A stretch of 64,000 bases of DNA, from assembly GCA_022825265.1 (NCBI GenBank), contig JAJDXE010000010.1, forward strand, positions 124,001-188,000. The letters are read 5' to 3'. Positions 24,099-33,607 of the stretch are shown piece by piece. Below the pieces are notes generated by a model, which searched no databases, was not told the DNA's origin, and saw nothing but the letters and a program-made list of their open reading frames with translations. This DNA is from Dehalococcoidia bacterium. GTDB taxonomy: Bacteria > Chloroflexota > Dehalococcoidia > Bin125. Numbering within the stretch: position 1 is the first letter of the stretch; each line of letters starts with the position of its first letter. A program made the position numbers and the translations under genes.

Positions 24099-27000
24099 TG
24101 CGCCTGCGTTCAATCGATCTACACGGCTACAAGTCCTTTGCGGCTCGCACGTCGCTGCAGTTTGATTCTCCGGTCACGGCGATCGTCGGACCCAACGGCT
24201 CGGGCAAGTCGAACGTCATGGACGCTCTGCGCTGGGTGATCGGCGCGGGCTCAGGGCGAAGTCTGCGGACCAAGCGGGCTGAAGACGTCATCTTCTCAGG
24301 CGGGCGCGACCGAGCGCCGAGCGGATTCGCCGAAGTTCGACTCCAGCTCGACAACAGCGATCAATGGCTCGACCTGGAGCCGTCTGAGCTTGAGATCGTT
24401 CGCCGGGTGCATCGCGACGGTCAGTCGGAGGTTCGGATCAATGGCCGGACGGCTCGGCTGCGTGACATCCAGGACCTGTTCCGGAGCAGTGGTCTCGGCA
24501 CGGGCGGCTTCGCCCTGATGAGTCAGGGTCTGGTCGACGAGATGCTGCGCCTGCGTCCCCACGAACGGCGCCAGGCAATCGAGGAAGTCGGAGGCGTCCG
24601 ACAGCATCGCCACCAAATGGAGGAGTCACGTCGTCGTCGTCAGCGAGCGCAGGAGCATCTGTCTCAAGCACGCCTGTTGCGGGACGAGCTGGCGCCTCGG
24701 CTCAAAGGTCTTGAGCGCGCGGCTCGACGCGCCAGGAGATTGATTGACCTCAAGGATCAACTCGACGTTGCTCAGCGTGACTACTTTCAGGCGGCGGCTG
24801 CCCAGTTGGAGCTGGAACTGCTGCGTCGCCATGAGCTTGCGAGCTCGGCCACGGCCGCCAGCGAAGCAGCCGAGGAACGGCGCCAGAGAGCGACCAGCGC
24901 GCTGGCCGAGATTGAGCGAGAGATATCGATCGCGCGGCGTGCGGTCGAGTCGGCCGCCGAGCAACTCAGGTCGGCGCGATCGGAACTCCGCAGCCTGGAG
25001 CACCAGCAGGAACTCGATCAACAGCAGCGCTCATGGCTGAGTCGCGAGACCACCGATTTACGATCGCGACTCTCAACCGATCGCCCAGAGCGTAGTTCTG
25101 CCGATCTCGAGGTGGCGAAACGAGAACTCGCGGAGGCGAACGCTCGACTGAACACGGCACGCAGCGAACGAAACAGTCGCGAGCGGGAGCGGGCGCAGGC
25201 CTCCGCAGCACACGAGCGGGCGCTGGCAGAGATCGCCAATGTTCGAGCGAGGTCGGCAAATCTCCTCCGACGTTGGAAGGCCAACGCGGAGTATCTGCGG
25301 TTGTCTGCGCTTGAGGAGCAGTCGGCAGAGTGTGCTGAAGCGATCGCTCAGGAGGCGCTGGAGCAGGCCGAAACCACCTGGCGCGCTGCGCACCGGGAGT
25401 TCGCGGAGGCTCGCGAGGCTTCTGAGTTGCGAGAGGCGCAGCGGGGGAGAATCCAGCGCCGAATTGACGACCTTGACGTAGAAATCTCCGCCATTGAGCA
25501 GACAGATGAGCAGGCTGAGACATTGCGGGCGCTGGTTCGTGTCAGGCTGGATGGCGAAGTTCGCGCCGATGCGATCTTTGGCGAACTCATGGACGCCGTG
25601 CTCTACGAGACCCTTGAGGACGCCATAGAAGGAGTTCAGCAGATCGTTGAGGCCGATGCAGGTCGCGCTCACTCCATCGTGAGCGAACACGCTGATGAGC
25701 TGATCGAGGCTGCGATTCGCGCCGTTGACTTCGTTCCCGATATCGAGGCGGCGAAGCGGGCGGCCCGAGCAGGCCGGACTGCCGTCACGCCGACGGGAAT
25801 CGTCGTGCGTCCGAATGGAGTCGTCCAGGCAGGAGGGTCGCGGCCGGGCGCCGGACGTCTTAGGCAGCAGCTGGCCCAACTCAAGGCCGAACGCGAAGAA
25901 CTCATTGGTCAGGCGCAAGAGTTGGGCGACGTCGCCAGCGCCGAAGATCGCTTGAGGGAGCTGAACGCGGCGTTGACGCAGGCGACCGAGGGCGTTGACG
26001 AAGCCCGCAGCCGAGCCGATGAGGCGCGCGTCAGCAGGGAAACGATCCGTCGCGAACGGACTCTCGCTCTGTCCCAGAAGGACGCCGATCGGTCTGAAGT
26101 CGCACGATGGCGCTCGCAGCTTGAGGCGGCTCGCCGGCTGGAACGACAGAGCGCTCAAGATCTGCGCTCAATCCCCGGACATGAGTCCGTCGATCTCTCG
26201 GAGTTGGAAGAAGAGCGCGACCGCTGCGCAGAGGCACTGACGGAAGCTCGCGCACATGCGGCTGCTGTTGAACGCGCGCGCGCCGACCGCTCCCGCCTGT
26301 TTTCGCTTGCGCGCGAGTTGGAGACCGTAGAGACCGCGATACGCGAACGGGAGCCTCTGTTGCAATCGTCCGCTTCCAGAGCTACCGACCGCGAGTCGCA
26401 CCGGATCGCCGAGGAGCATCTCGAAGAGTTGCGGCGTCGGCGTGATGAGGCTGCGGTGGAGCTTGAGCAGACACAGCAAGCGCGCCTGGTGGCGGAGCGT
26501 CGGGACGTCGAGGCGGCGGCGGCATTGCGCGAGGTCGAGTCCGAGCGAGGTCGCCTGGCCGCCGAGGCGGCTGCTGAAGGGATCGAGATCGCTCGGGTGC
26601 GACGAATCGCACAGGGCGCGATGGAGATGAACGGGACCAACGGAACGGCACACCTCGCCGGGAATGGTGCCGGGAATGGTGCCGGTGCGGCGCCAGCGCA
26701 GGCGCATGGTGGTGCGCCGACTGCGGTCGCGGTTTCTGAGCCATCCGTTTCCGAGCTACAGGGCGCGGTCCTCGACCTGCGTGCCAAGATTCAGCGGCTG
26801 GGTCCAGTCGATCCCGGTGCGGCTCAGGAGTTTGTGGCAGAACAGAGTCGTTGGCAAAACATGGAGGAACAGATCGCCGACCTCGAGGCGACCGAATCGT
26901 CGCTGCGGGAGGCCGAACGAGAACTTGAGCTGCTGATCGAGCGGAAGTTCCGCGAAGCATGCACACAGGTTGACGACGCCTTCAGACACTACTTCCAGCT

Positions 27001-27445
27001 GATGTTCCGTGGTGGCCGAGCCGAACTGGTCATGACCGAGGAACCTGTTCAGCAGGATGATGAGTCGGCGCCCGCTCAGGAGCGGCCGCGGCTCGGCGTT
27101 GACATTCGCGCGCAGCCACCTGGAAAGCGCGTTTCGACGCTGGGTCTGCTGTCCGGTGGAGAGCGTGCACTGACGGCGATTGCGTTGCTCTTCGCCCTGC
27201 TCGAAGTCCGGCCGGCGCCGTTCTGCGTGCTCGACGAGGTCGATGCCGCGCTCGACGAAGCAAACGTCGAGCGTTTCGTCGCCGCCCTCAAGGAGCGCGC
27301 CAAGCAGACTCAGTTCGTCATCATCACCCACAACCGGCGCACGATTGAACAGGCCGACAGCATCTACGGCGTCACGATGGGCGCCGCAGGGGTGAGCCGG
27401 CTGCTCTCGGTTCGTCTCGACCAGATTCCTGAGACAGTTCCCTAA
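24098..27445 (+). CDS. smc: Chromosome segregation protein SMC
   Basis: This is the condensin ATPase that compacts and segregates chromosomes. Walker A is GPNGSGKS near residue 31. Long coiled coils span about 165-480 and 600-840. The hinge lies around residues 485-590, ending near VVQAGGSRPGAGR. The C-terminal head has the ABC signature LLSGGERALTAIALLF near 1015 and Walker B FCVLDEVDAALDEANV near 1042. An unusual Gly/Asn/Ala-rich stretch without coiled-coil character (around NGAGNGAGAAPAQAHGG, residues 845-880) breaks the returning coil just before the head. The length of 1115 aa is slightly short. The ATG overlaps the rnc stop. ScpA/ScpB genes are not in the window. Confidence 0.95.
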   Translation: MRLRSIDLHGYKSFAARTSLQFDSPVTAIVGPNGSGKSNVMDALRWVIGAGSGRSLRTKRAEDVIFSGGRDRAPSGFAEVRLQLDNSDQWLDLEPSELEIVRRVHRDGQSEVRINGRTARLRDIQDLFRSSGLGTGGFALMSQGLVDEMLRLRPHERRQAIEEVGGVRQHRHQMEESRRRRQRAQEHLSQARLLRDELAPRLKGLERAARRARRLIDLKDQLDVAQRDYFQAAAAQLELELLRRHELASSATAASEAAEERRQRATSALAEIEREISIARRAVESAAEQLRSARSELRSLEHQQELDQQQRSWLSRETTDLRSRLSTDRPERSSADLEVAKRELAEANARLNTARSERNSRERERAQASAAHERALAEIANVRARSANLLRRWKANAEYLRLSALEEQSAECAEAIAQEALEQAETTWRAAHREFAEAREASELREAQRGRIQRRIDDLDVEISAIEQTDEQAETLRALVRVRLDGEVRADAIFGELMDAVLYETLEDAIEGVQQIVEADAGRAHSIVSEHADELIEAAIRAVDFVPDIEAAKRAARAGRTAVTPTGIVVRPNGVVQAGGSRPGAGRLRQQLAQLKAEREELIGQAQELGDVASAEDRLRELNAALTQATEGVDEARSRADEARVSRETIRRERTLALSQKDADRSEVARWRSQLEAARRLERQSAQDLRSIPGHESVDLSELEEERDRCAEALTEARAHAAAVERARADRSRLFSLARELETVETAIREREPLLQSSASRATDRESHRIAEEHLEELRRRRDEAAVELEQTQQARLVAERRDVEAAAALREVESERGRLAAEAAAEGIEIARVRRIAQGAMEMNGTNGTAHLAGNGAGNGAGAAPAQAHGGAPTAVAVSEPSVSELQGAVLDLRAKIQRLGPVDPGAAQEFVAEQSRWQNMEEQIADLEATESSLREAERELELLIERKFREACTQVDDAFRHYFQLMFRGGRAELVMTEEPVQQDDESAPAQERPRLGVDIRAQPPGKRVSTLGLLSGGERALTAIALLFALLEVRPAPFCVLDEVDAALDEANVERFVAALKERAKQTQFVIITHNRRTIEQADSIYGVTMGAAGVSRLLSVRLDQIPETVP

Positions 27446-27501
27446 CCTGATTCTTACCTGGTTGTCTGGGTCGATGCCCGGTCTGCCCTAACCTGAGGCC
27501 C

Positions 27502-28167
27502 ATGGAATTCGTACATGCCGCCTGGACTCCTGCCGGTAACGGGCCTCACCCCACCCTGATCGCGCTGCATGGACACGGGGCGCATTGCCAGGACCTCGCG
27601 CCGCTGGCGCCGATGCTCGCCGACGGACGGTTACAGGTGATCTGCCCGCAAGCGGAGTTTCGTCTGGAAGGCGCGCCCTACTCCTATGCGCCGATGTTCA
27701 CCTGGATGCAGCGAGGCCCGAACGATCGCCCGATCGACGGCGAACTAGAGCGCGTCGCCGGGGCGCTCTCATCGTTCATTGATCAGGTCTGCGAGCGCTA
27801 CGACGTCGACACCGAACGACTGGCCTTGATGGGTTTTTCCCAGGGTGGATTCCTCGCGTACCGACTTGCGCTCAGCGAGCCGCATCGTTGGCGGGGAGCC
27901 GCCATGCTCTCGACCTGGCTCTCCGACGAGGCTGCGGACGATGTCCATCCCGACGCAGCCGATCTACCGTTGCTCGTGCAGCATGGTACGAACGACCCGT
28001 TGGTGGAAATCGACCGCGGGCGTAACTCTCGCGATCGGCTACAGGCGATGCGCATGAATCTCGACTATCGCGAATATCCGATGCAGCACGAGATTGGCCG
28101 CGAGAGCATGGACGATCTCTCTGCCTGGCTGACCGAGCGTCTCCTGAGCGAGGGGTCCGGCGACTGA
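27502..28167 (+). CDS. Phospholipase/carboxylesterase-type alpha/beta hydrolase
   Basis: The 221-aa serine hydrolase has the oxyanion segment LIALHGHGAHCQD, nucleophile elbow GFSQGG, Asp in HGTNDPLVE, and the catalytic His near the C-terminus in YPMQHEI. It matches the Abhydrolase_2 (YpfH/carboxylesterase) group acting on short esters or lysophospholipids; the substrate is unknown. The stop overlaps the ftsY ATG (TGATG). It sits between smc and ftsY, an unusual guest in that order. Confidence 0.83.
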   Translation: MEFVHAAWTPAGNGPHPTLIALHGHGAHCQDLAPLAPMLADGRLQVICPQAEFRLEGAPYSYAPMFTWMQRGPNDRPIDGELERVAGALSSFIDQVCERYDVDTERLALMGFSQGGFLAYRLALSEPHRWRGAAMLSTWLSDEAADDVHPDAADLPLLVQHGTNDPLVEIDRGRNSRDRLQAMRMNLDYREYPMQHEIGRESMDDLSAWLTERLLSEGSGD

Positions 28168-29168
28168 TGGTCAAACTGTTTCGCCGCTTTCAGCGGGACC
28201 GCGACCAGGGGCCAAGCTCAGACGAGGCCAAGGAAACCGAAGAGGTCCGCGAGGAGTACCAGCGCAGCGTCGCCAACACGAGGCGAGGGCAACTCGGCGG
28301 ACTGCGCCGCATCTTCAGTCGGTCGCAGGTTGACGAGGATTTCTGGGAAGAGCTGGAAGAGACGCTAATTCTCGGCGATGTCGGCGGCGCCACTTCGGCA
28401 CGATGGGTTGAGGAGATCCGCGAGGAATCGGCTGGTAAAGGCGCTTCGGAGATCCGGGGATTGCTGCGCGACCGAATGGTTTCAGGATTGGAGCGGCCCA
28501 GCGCTGGGGGTGCGTTATGGGGCGGACATAACGGCGCTCAGACGACTACGGCACCGCATGTGGTCCTCGTCGTCGGCGTCAACGGCGCCGGTAAGACTAC
28601 GTCGATTGCCAAGCTCGCTCACGCCTACCAGGAGGAGGACAAATCGGTCATCCTGGCCGCGGCTGACACGTTCCGCGCCGCTGCGATTGAGCAGCTTCAA
28701 ACCTGGGGCGAGCGCCTCAACGCGCCCGTGATCGCTCATCAGCAGGGCTCCGATCCCGGTGCGGTCGCCTATGACGCCCTGGAGGCTGGGATCTCTCGAG
28801 GCGCAGACGTCGTCCTGATCGACACGGCCGGGCGACTACAGACACAACGAAACCTGATGGCGGAGCTCGGCAAAGTGCGCCGGGTGGTTGAGACGAAACA
28901 CCCCGGCGCACCGCACGAGGTGTTGCTGGTGATCGATGCCACCAGCGGACAAAACGCACTCAGCCAGGCGCGCCAGTTCTCGCAAGCCACGGGCGTCACT
29001 GCCGTCTGCCTGGCTAAGCTCGACGGCACCAGCAAGGGCGGGATCGTCTTTGCGATCGCCGAGGAACTCGGCATTCCGGTCCGATTTGCGGGTACCGGCG
29101 AGCAGCTCGGCGATATCGCGCCGTTCGACGCTGAGGCGTTTGTCGACGCCCTGCTGTCGGACGATTGA
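28167..29168 (+). CDS. ftsY: Signal recognition particle receptor FtsY
   Basis: FtsY is the membrane-associated SRP GTPase receptor that docks ribosome-nascent chain complexes. The short A region of about 45 charged residues is followed by the N domain and by the G domain: G1 GVNGAGKTTS at 137-146, ADTFRAAAIEQLQ, G3 LIDTAGRLQT, G4 LAKLDGTSKGG, and the C-terminal IGTGE-like motif FAGTGEQLGD. The length of 333 aa fits a receptor with a minimal A domain. The SRP RNA is also in this window; the Ffh gene is not. Confidence 0.95.
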   Translation: MVKLFRRFQRDRDQGPSSDEAKETEEVREEYQRSVANTRRGQLGGLRRIFSRSQVDEDFWEELEETLILGDVGGATSARWVEEIREESAGKGASEIRGLLRDRMVSGLERPSAGGALWGGHNGAQTTTAPHVVLVVGVNGAGKTTSIAKLAHAYQEEDKSVILAAADTFRAAAIEQLQTWGERLNAPVIAHQQGSDPGAVAYDALEAGISRGADVVLIDTAGRLQTQRNLMAELGKVRRVVETKHPGAPHEVLLVIDATSGQNALSQARQFSQATGVTAVCLAKLDGTSKGGIVFAIAEELGIPVRFAGTGEQLGDIAPFDAEAFVDALLSDD

Positions 29169-29194
29169 CATCAGGTGATTCCTAGGAGGCCGTT

Positions 29195-30226
29195 GTGTTG
29201 AGTCAGATCATGAGCCTCAGTCCCCGTCGTTTGTTCGCAGTTGGACTGGTCCTCGCCGGGATCGCGTTGGGCATTCTGCTGATCATCCTCTGGCAGGTCG
29301 GCCTGTTTGATAGTGCTCCGCCACCCGCCACGATCGAGTCCGCGGTGGAGTCGGTGAGACAGGAGCAGCAAGAACAGGTCCAACAGCCGGAGGACGAGCC
29401 GGCCGAACAACAGGCTCAGTCCGAGGCTGCACAGATCCAGCAACAACAGGGAGACTCCGCCGCTGATCCTGGCTCTGATGAGGAGCAGCAGGCTCAGGCC
29501 AGGGAAGAGCAAGAGGCTGCATCAACCGCTGATGCCCAGGAGCAGCCCAAACAGGAGCAGGGTTCCGAACAGCAGCAATCGAGTGAAGAGTCGGAGCCTC
29601 AGCAGGCTCAGAAGCAATCCGAACAATCCGAGCAAGTCGGCGAGCAGGCCGAACAGGAAGTGATGATGGCGGAAACGCCGGGGCTTGCCGACCTGGCCGG
29701 GACCTGGGTGTTGTCGGCGCAGGGCACCTCGTTCGTCGGCTATCGGATCGGCGAAGAGATTGCCGACATCGGCACGACGACGGCTGTTGGCCGTACGGGT
29801 GATATCGAAGTGACGCTCGAATTCGACGGCGTGGCGATTGGCTCAGTCACCATCGTGGCCGACCTGCGCACGCTCAGGAGCGATCAGTCATTCCGAGATG
29901 GTGCGCTGCGGACTCGTGGGATCGAGTCGGACACGTACCCGTACGCCACGTTCGTCCTGACCGAAGCGATTCCGATCGATTCCCTGCCGATCGGAGAGGA
30001 GACGCTCAGCGTGACGGTGCAGGGCACACTGGACTTACACGGGGTGACCAACGCGGTCAGCATCGCCCTGGAAGGACAGTATGTGGACGGCCTGGTCGTG
30101 ATCGTCGGTTCAACCGAGATTGCTCTCGCCGATTACAACATCGAGAAGCCCACCACCGCACGTGTTTTCTCGATCGATGACGTCGGCATCATGGAGTTCC
30201 AACTCGTGCTCGAGCGCGCTCCCTGA
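29195..30226 (+). CDS. Membrane-anchored YceI-domain protein with Gln/Glu-rich linker
   Basis: The 343-aa product starts at a GTG with AGGAGG 5 nt upstream. One membrane segment lies at about residues 13-35 (FAVGLVLAGIALGILLIILW). About 115 residues of Gln/Glu/Ala/Ser low complexity follow (repeated EQQ, QAQ, SEQ). The C-terminal 180 residues form a YceI-like lipocalin-type barrel: GTWVLSAQGTSFVGYRI, then VTIVADLRTLRSDQSFRDGALR, then YPYATFVLTE, then GTLDLHGVT. YceI proteins bind isoprenoid-type lipids. Most likely the barrel is held outside the membrane on a flexible stalk. Confidence 0.83.
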   Translation: MLSQIMSLSPRRLFAVGLVLAGIALGILLIILWQVGLFDSAPPPATIESAVESVRQEQQEQVQQPEDEPAEQQAQSEAAQIQQQQGDSAADPGSDEEQQAQAREEQEAASTADAQEQPKQEQGSEQQQSSEESEPQQAQKQSEQSEQVGEQAEQEVMMAETPGLADLAGTWVLSAQGTSFVGYRIGEEIADIGTTTAVGRTGDIEVTLEFDGVAIGSVTIVADLRTLRSDQSFRDGALRTRGIESDTYPYATFVLTEAIPIDSLPIGEETLSVTVQGTLDLHGVTNAVSIALEGQYVDGLVVIVGSTEIALADYNIEKPTTARVFSIDDVGIMEFQLVLERAP

Positions 30227-30252
30227 GCCGGATTTGCAGGCAGATTTCTCCA

Positions 30253-30288
30253 GTTATGTCGCGGAAATGACCGTCGCGCGCACATAAC
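30253..30288. terminator. Inverted repeat between converging genes
   Basis: GTTATGT-CGCG and CGCGC-ACATAAC form a long stem (7 perfect outer pairs plus a GC inner stem). It lies between the plus-strand YceI gene and the minus-strand gene ending at 30302. The position suits a bidirectional terminator, though T-runs are absent. Confidence 0.45.
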
Positions 30289-30301
30289 CTGCATAGTGCG
30301 A

Positions 30302-30628
30302 TCATGAGGTTGGATTGGCACGCTGTCCGAGAGTTGCCAGGTCGAACTTCAGATTACCGAAGGAATCCTGCTCGACGTTCGTGATTTCGCCCTCGGCGTC
30401 GAGGTGACCGATGATTTGAAAGAGATCGACGGTCCGCAGATCCTCTTCCGAGTACTCCATCAACATCGTCACCGAGATTCGCTCTCGCCGGCCCAGGCGC
30501 TGGGACTCGGCCAGGAGGGCGCGCCTGACGGTGTCGACGTCGGCGAGTGTGGCGGCTTCGGCCTGTGAGGCCTCGCGTACTTCGTTGAGCGCCGACAGCT
30601 TTCGGCGCAGTCCGTCAAACAGGCCCAT
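30302..30628 (-). CDS. Small uncharacterised protein
   Basis: The 108-aa product starts at the ATG at 30628 (MGLFDGLRRKLSALNEVRE), which overlaps the end of the upstream gene by 14 nt. The sequence is largely helical. The segment MEYSEEDLRTVDLFQIIGHLDAE, with the following short hydrophobic strand, could be a small winged-helix-like unit, but no family was recognised. Co-expression with the upstream repeat-like protein is likely. Confidence 0.6.
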   Translation of the reverse strand: MGLFDGLRRKLSALNEVREASQAEAATLADVDTVRRALLAESQRLGRRERISVTMLMEYSEEDLRTVDLFQIIGHLDAEGEITNVEQDSFGNLKFDLATLGQRANPTS

Positions 30629-31214
30629 CGTCGGCCTCCGAATCCCTTCCCTGGCCCTTCGCCAGTGCACTCATGATGACTGACAGGCCGTCGGGATGGG
30701 CGTTTCTGAGGGCGTCGAGTCTCTCGTCGACGACACCTGCAATACGCCAGAGCGTAGTCAACAGCGTGGCTGCCGACTCCCATTCTTCGTCGGATGCCGG
30801 AAGCTCGTCCAATGGCGCGAACCCGCGCGCGAGGATTGTGGCGCGACGTCCATCGGCCGCATCGGGCTCGGCGCCGAACTCTTCGATCACGGCGTCGAAC
30901 TCGTGCTCGGCATGGTCCAGGTCGTTCAGTGCCAGTCGTACTGTGCCGTGGACGATCCGGGAGTCGACGTCATAGGGCCGCTCGTCGGCGGCTCGGTAGG
31001 CGGAGTCCAGCGCTGGATCGAGGTTGCCGAGGAAGAGAGATTGCCAGGCTGCGTCGACGAGGCTCTCGGCCTGGGCGGCTTCTGCGTTGCGTCTTATGTC
31101 GATTGTTGATCCGCCTGCCCTCATCAATCGCTCGGCCTCGGCGAGTTTTGAGGCGTCAGGCTCGTCATGGTCTGTTGGCGACAGATGTGAGCGCAGTCGT
31201 CCGAGGAAGCTCAT
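30615..31214 (-). CDS. Uncharacterised helical (possibly TPR-like) protein
   Basis: The 199-aa product consists of amphipathic helices. The segment AWQSLFLGNLDPALDSAYRAADERPYDVDSR, followed by GTVRLALNDLDHAEHEFDAVI, resembles degenerate tetratricopeptide repeats. The N-terminus is MSFLGRLRSHLSP. No catalytic motif was seen. It is divergent from dinB, 35 nt away, and overlaps its downstream partner. Confidence 0.6.
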   Translation of the reverse strand: MSFLGRLRSHLSPTDHDEPDASKLAEAERLMRAGGSTIDIRRNAEAAQAESLVDAAWQSLFLGNLDPALDSAYRAADERPYDVDSRIVHGTVRLALNDLDHAEHEFDAVIEEFGAEPDAADGRRATILARGFAPLDELPASDEEWESAATLLTTLWRIAGVVDERLDALRNAHPDGLSVIMSALAKGQGRDSEADDGPV

Positions 31215-31249
31215 CTCAGGAATCTCCGGCGAATTGATAGCGTACAGGC

Positions 31250-32482
31250 GTGACCACGCAGCCTCCCCAGCGGCACATCATCCACGCAGATATGGACGCG
31301 TTCTTCGCCTCCGTCGAGCAGCGCGACAACCCCGAGCTGCGAGGCAAACCTGTCCTCGTGGGTGGTTCGCCACGAGGGCGCAGTGTGGTCGCGGCCGCGT
31401 CCTACGAGTCGCGCGTCTTCGGCTGCCGTTCGGCGATGCCGATGCGTACGGCGATCCGGTTATGCCCGCATGCCGAAATCATCAGCCCGCGATTCTCGCG
31501 GTACCAGGAAGTCTCGTCCCAGGTTATGTCGATCTTCAGGGATGTCTCCCCGTTGGTCGAGCCGCTCTCGGTGGACGAGGCGTTCATCGATATCACCCGA
31601 CGCGTCCAGGAAGGCGCCAAGCCGGCCGAGATTGCGCAGTGGATTCGAGAGCGGGTCAAGCGCGAGACCGAATTGACCGTCTCCTGCGGCGTCGCGACGA
31701 GCAAGTCGGTCGCCAAGATCGCCTCGGATCAGGACAAGCCCGACGGCTTGACCATTGTCGCTCCGGGGCAAGAGGCCGATTTCCTGGCCCCGCTGCCGAT
31801 CTCAGATTTGTGGGGCGTCGGACCGAAGACGGCCGATCAGCTGCGCGGCGCCGGTATCGAGACGATCGGCGATCTTGCTGAGCGATCATTGCCATGGCTG
31901 ATCGATCGGTTCGGCAGCCGCGGCGAGTGGTTTTGGCAGTTGGCTCGAGGCCTGGACGACCGCGAGCTCTCGCTGCATCACGAAACGAAATCGATCTCTT
32001 CGGAGATGACCTTTGCTGAAGATGTCGGCAACGAGTCGCGCTTGGCCGCCGTGATCAGCGAGCAGTCGAACAAGGTCGCTGGCCGCTTGCAAGAGCAAGG
32101 ATTTCGCGCTCGCACCGTGCAGATCAAACTCAGACTCTCCGACTTCACGACCTTTACTCGCCAGCGGACCCTGACCAGTATGACCAACGATGCGGCGATC
32201 ATCGAACGAACGGCGCTCGCCCTGTTGCGCGAGCAGCTCTCGCCGGTGCGCAAGTTTCGACTCGTTGGAGTTGGCGTGTCCGGCCTGGAGCAGCGGCCGG
32301 TCGCGACCCAGCTCTCGCTGTTCGACCAGTCCGGCGAGCCAATCGCCGAGCCGCCGCCATCGACTGCACGCCGTCAGCGACAGCGCGCGGTTGACGAGGC
32401 GGTCAAGGATCTGAACGAGAAGTACGGCGGCGATATCGTCCACTTTGGCGCGAAGTCCAGGCGCGCCAGGGAGTCTTCATGA
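31250..32482 (+). CDS. dinB: DNA polymerase IV (Y family)
   Basis: This translesion polymerase of 410 aa begins with HADMDAFFASVEQRD carrying the first catalytic Asp. The palm motif is LSVDEAFIDIT, and the helix-hairpin-helix region is LWGVGPKTADQLRGAGI. The little-finger domain includes the segment around FTTFTRQRTL. Near residue 354 it has QLSLF, a textbook beta-clamp-binding pentapeptide. The start is GTG at 31250. No SOS-box-like palindrome was seen in the 35-nt divergent gap. The stop overlaps the HAD gene by 4 nt. Confidence 0.93.
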   Translation: MTTQPPQRHIIHADMDAFFASVEQRDNPELRGKPVLVGGSPRGRSVVAAASYESRVFGCRSAMPMRTAIRLCPHAEIISPRFSRYQEVSSQVMSIFRDVSPLVEPLSVDEAFIDITRRVQEGAKPAEIAQWIRERVKRETELTVSCGVATSKSVAKIASDQDKPDGLTIVAPGQEADFLAPLPISDLWGVGPKTADQLRGAGIETIGDLAERSLPWLIDRFGSRGEWFWQLARGLDDRELSLHHETKSISSEMTFAEDVGNESRLAAVISEQSNKVAGRLQEQGFRARTVQIKLRLSDFTTFTRQRTLTSMTNDAAIIERTALALLREQLSPVRKFRLVGVGVSGLEQRPVATQLSLFDQSGEPIAEPPPSTARRQRQRAVDEAVKDLNEKYGGDIVHFGAKSRRARESS

Positions 32483-33165
32483 TCCATCCTCGCGACGCGG
32501 CCGTGATTTCCTTCGACTGCTACGGCACCTTGATCGATTGGCAATCCGGCGCGCGCGCTGCGGTGGATGCGATTCCGGGGCTCGCCGACGTCGACAAGGC
32601 GGCGCTGATCGCTCGACGTCTTGTGGTGGAGCTGGTCGTCGAGCATGAGCGCTATCGGCCCTATGACGAGGTGCTGGCGCTGTCGATTCAGCGCACTGCG
32701 GCCGAGTTCGGCGTCGAACTGAGCGACGAGACGGGTACCGCGTTCGCGGAGTCGATCGCCGATTGGCCGCCGTTTCAGGATGCCGGCGGATTCCTCAAGC
32801 GGCTCGCGACCGTCGGTACGCCGATGGCGATTTTGTCCAACGTGACGCGGGCGAGCCTGGCCGTGAGCGTTCGCAAGCTGGGCGGGTCGTTCGATCAGTT
32901 GGTCACGGCAGAGGATGTGCGCAGCTACAAGCCGGACCATGACCATTGGCGAGAGCTCTATCGGACGCGGGGGATTGAGTCGAAGCAGCAGCTTCATATC
33001 GCCGGGTCGATTGCGCACGACATTCGGCCCGCGGCTGAGCTCGGCGCGACCACTGTCTGGGTTCGGCGCGCCAACGAGCCGATCCCAGACGACGTTGAGC
33101 CCGACCTGATCGTCCAATCGCTGGCCGAGCTGGGCGACTACTGGCGGCTCCACTACTCGCGGTAG
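32479..33165 (+). CDS. HAD-superfamily hydrolase, 2-haloacid dehalogenase type
   Basis: The 228-aa product has motif I SFDCYGTLIDW, in which the first Asp is the nucleophile. Motif II is ILSNVT and the Lys is in RSYKPDHDHW. Motif III is IAGSIAHDIRPAAELGATTVWV. This is the type II haloacid dehalogenase-like subclass (DCYGTLIDW is typical). Real substrates can be halo-acids or phosphate esters. ATGA overlap couples it to dinB. Confidence 0.82.
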   Translation: MIHPRDAAVISFDCYGTLIDWQSGARAAVDAIPGLADVDKAALIARRLVVELVVEHERYRPYDEVLALSIQRTAAEFGVELSDETGTAFAESIADWPPFQDAGGFLKRLATVGTPMAILSNVTRASLAVSVRKLGGSFDQLVTAEDVRSYKPDHDHWRELYRTRGIESKQQLHIAGSIAHDIRPAAELGATTVWVRRANEPIPDDVEPDLIVQSLAELGDYWRLHYSR

Positions 33166-33186
33166 CATCAACCCGGGAGGCAGGCC

Positions 33187-33573
33187 ATGCGACTGGCCAG
33201 GATGTACCAGGGCGAGGACGGCACATCGCAGTTCGAGGACATCGAGATCGGCATGAAGGAGTTCGATGTCGGCGCCTTCACACGCAATCTGCGCCCCGAG
33301 CAGATGTCATTCCGGATTTCCGAAGCCGGTCTCGTCAATGACTGGCACAATGCGATGTCCAAGACGATGATCATCGTGATTCAGGGCAAGGTCGAGACCG
33401 AGGTGTCGAGCGGCGAGACCCGCCAGTTTGGACCGGGCGAGATCTGCTACGCGGAGGACACTGAGGGTCCGGGCCATCTGACGACCGACCTCGAAGGGCC
33501 TCGCTTGAGCCTGATGGTCTTCTTGCCCGACGACTTCGATGTCCACCGCTGGGCCCGCTCGTTCGACGATTGA
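33187..33573 (+). CDS. Cupin-domain protein, first of a tandem pair
   Basis: The 128-aa single-cupin protein contains GLVNDWHNAMSK, then VIQGKVETEVSSGE and FGPGEICYAEDTEGPGHLT, the two cupin motifs. Metal ligands are reduced to one His in each. It is clearly paralogous to the next gene, which shares the frame DWHNA/DFHNA, GPGHLTTDLEGPRLS/GRGHITRDLEGPRHS, and the ending DDFDV/EDFDV. The function is unknown. GGGAGG lies upstream of the ATG. Confidence 0.78.
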   Translation: MRLARMYQGEDGTSQFEDIEIGMKEFDVGAFTRNLRPEQMSFRISEAGLVNDWHNAMSKTMIIVIQGKVETEVSSGETRQFGPGEICYAEDTEGPGHLTTDLEGPRLSLMVFLPDDFDVHRWARSFDD

Positions 33574-33607
33574 GCCTGCAACTGATCACTGGATTGGAAT
33601 AGCGACC

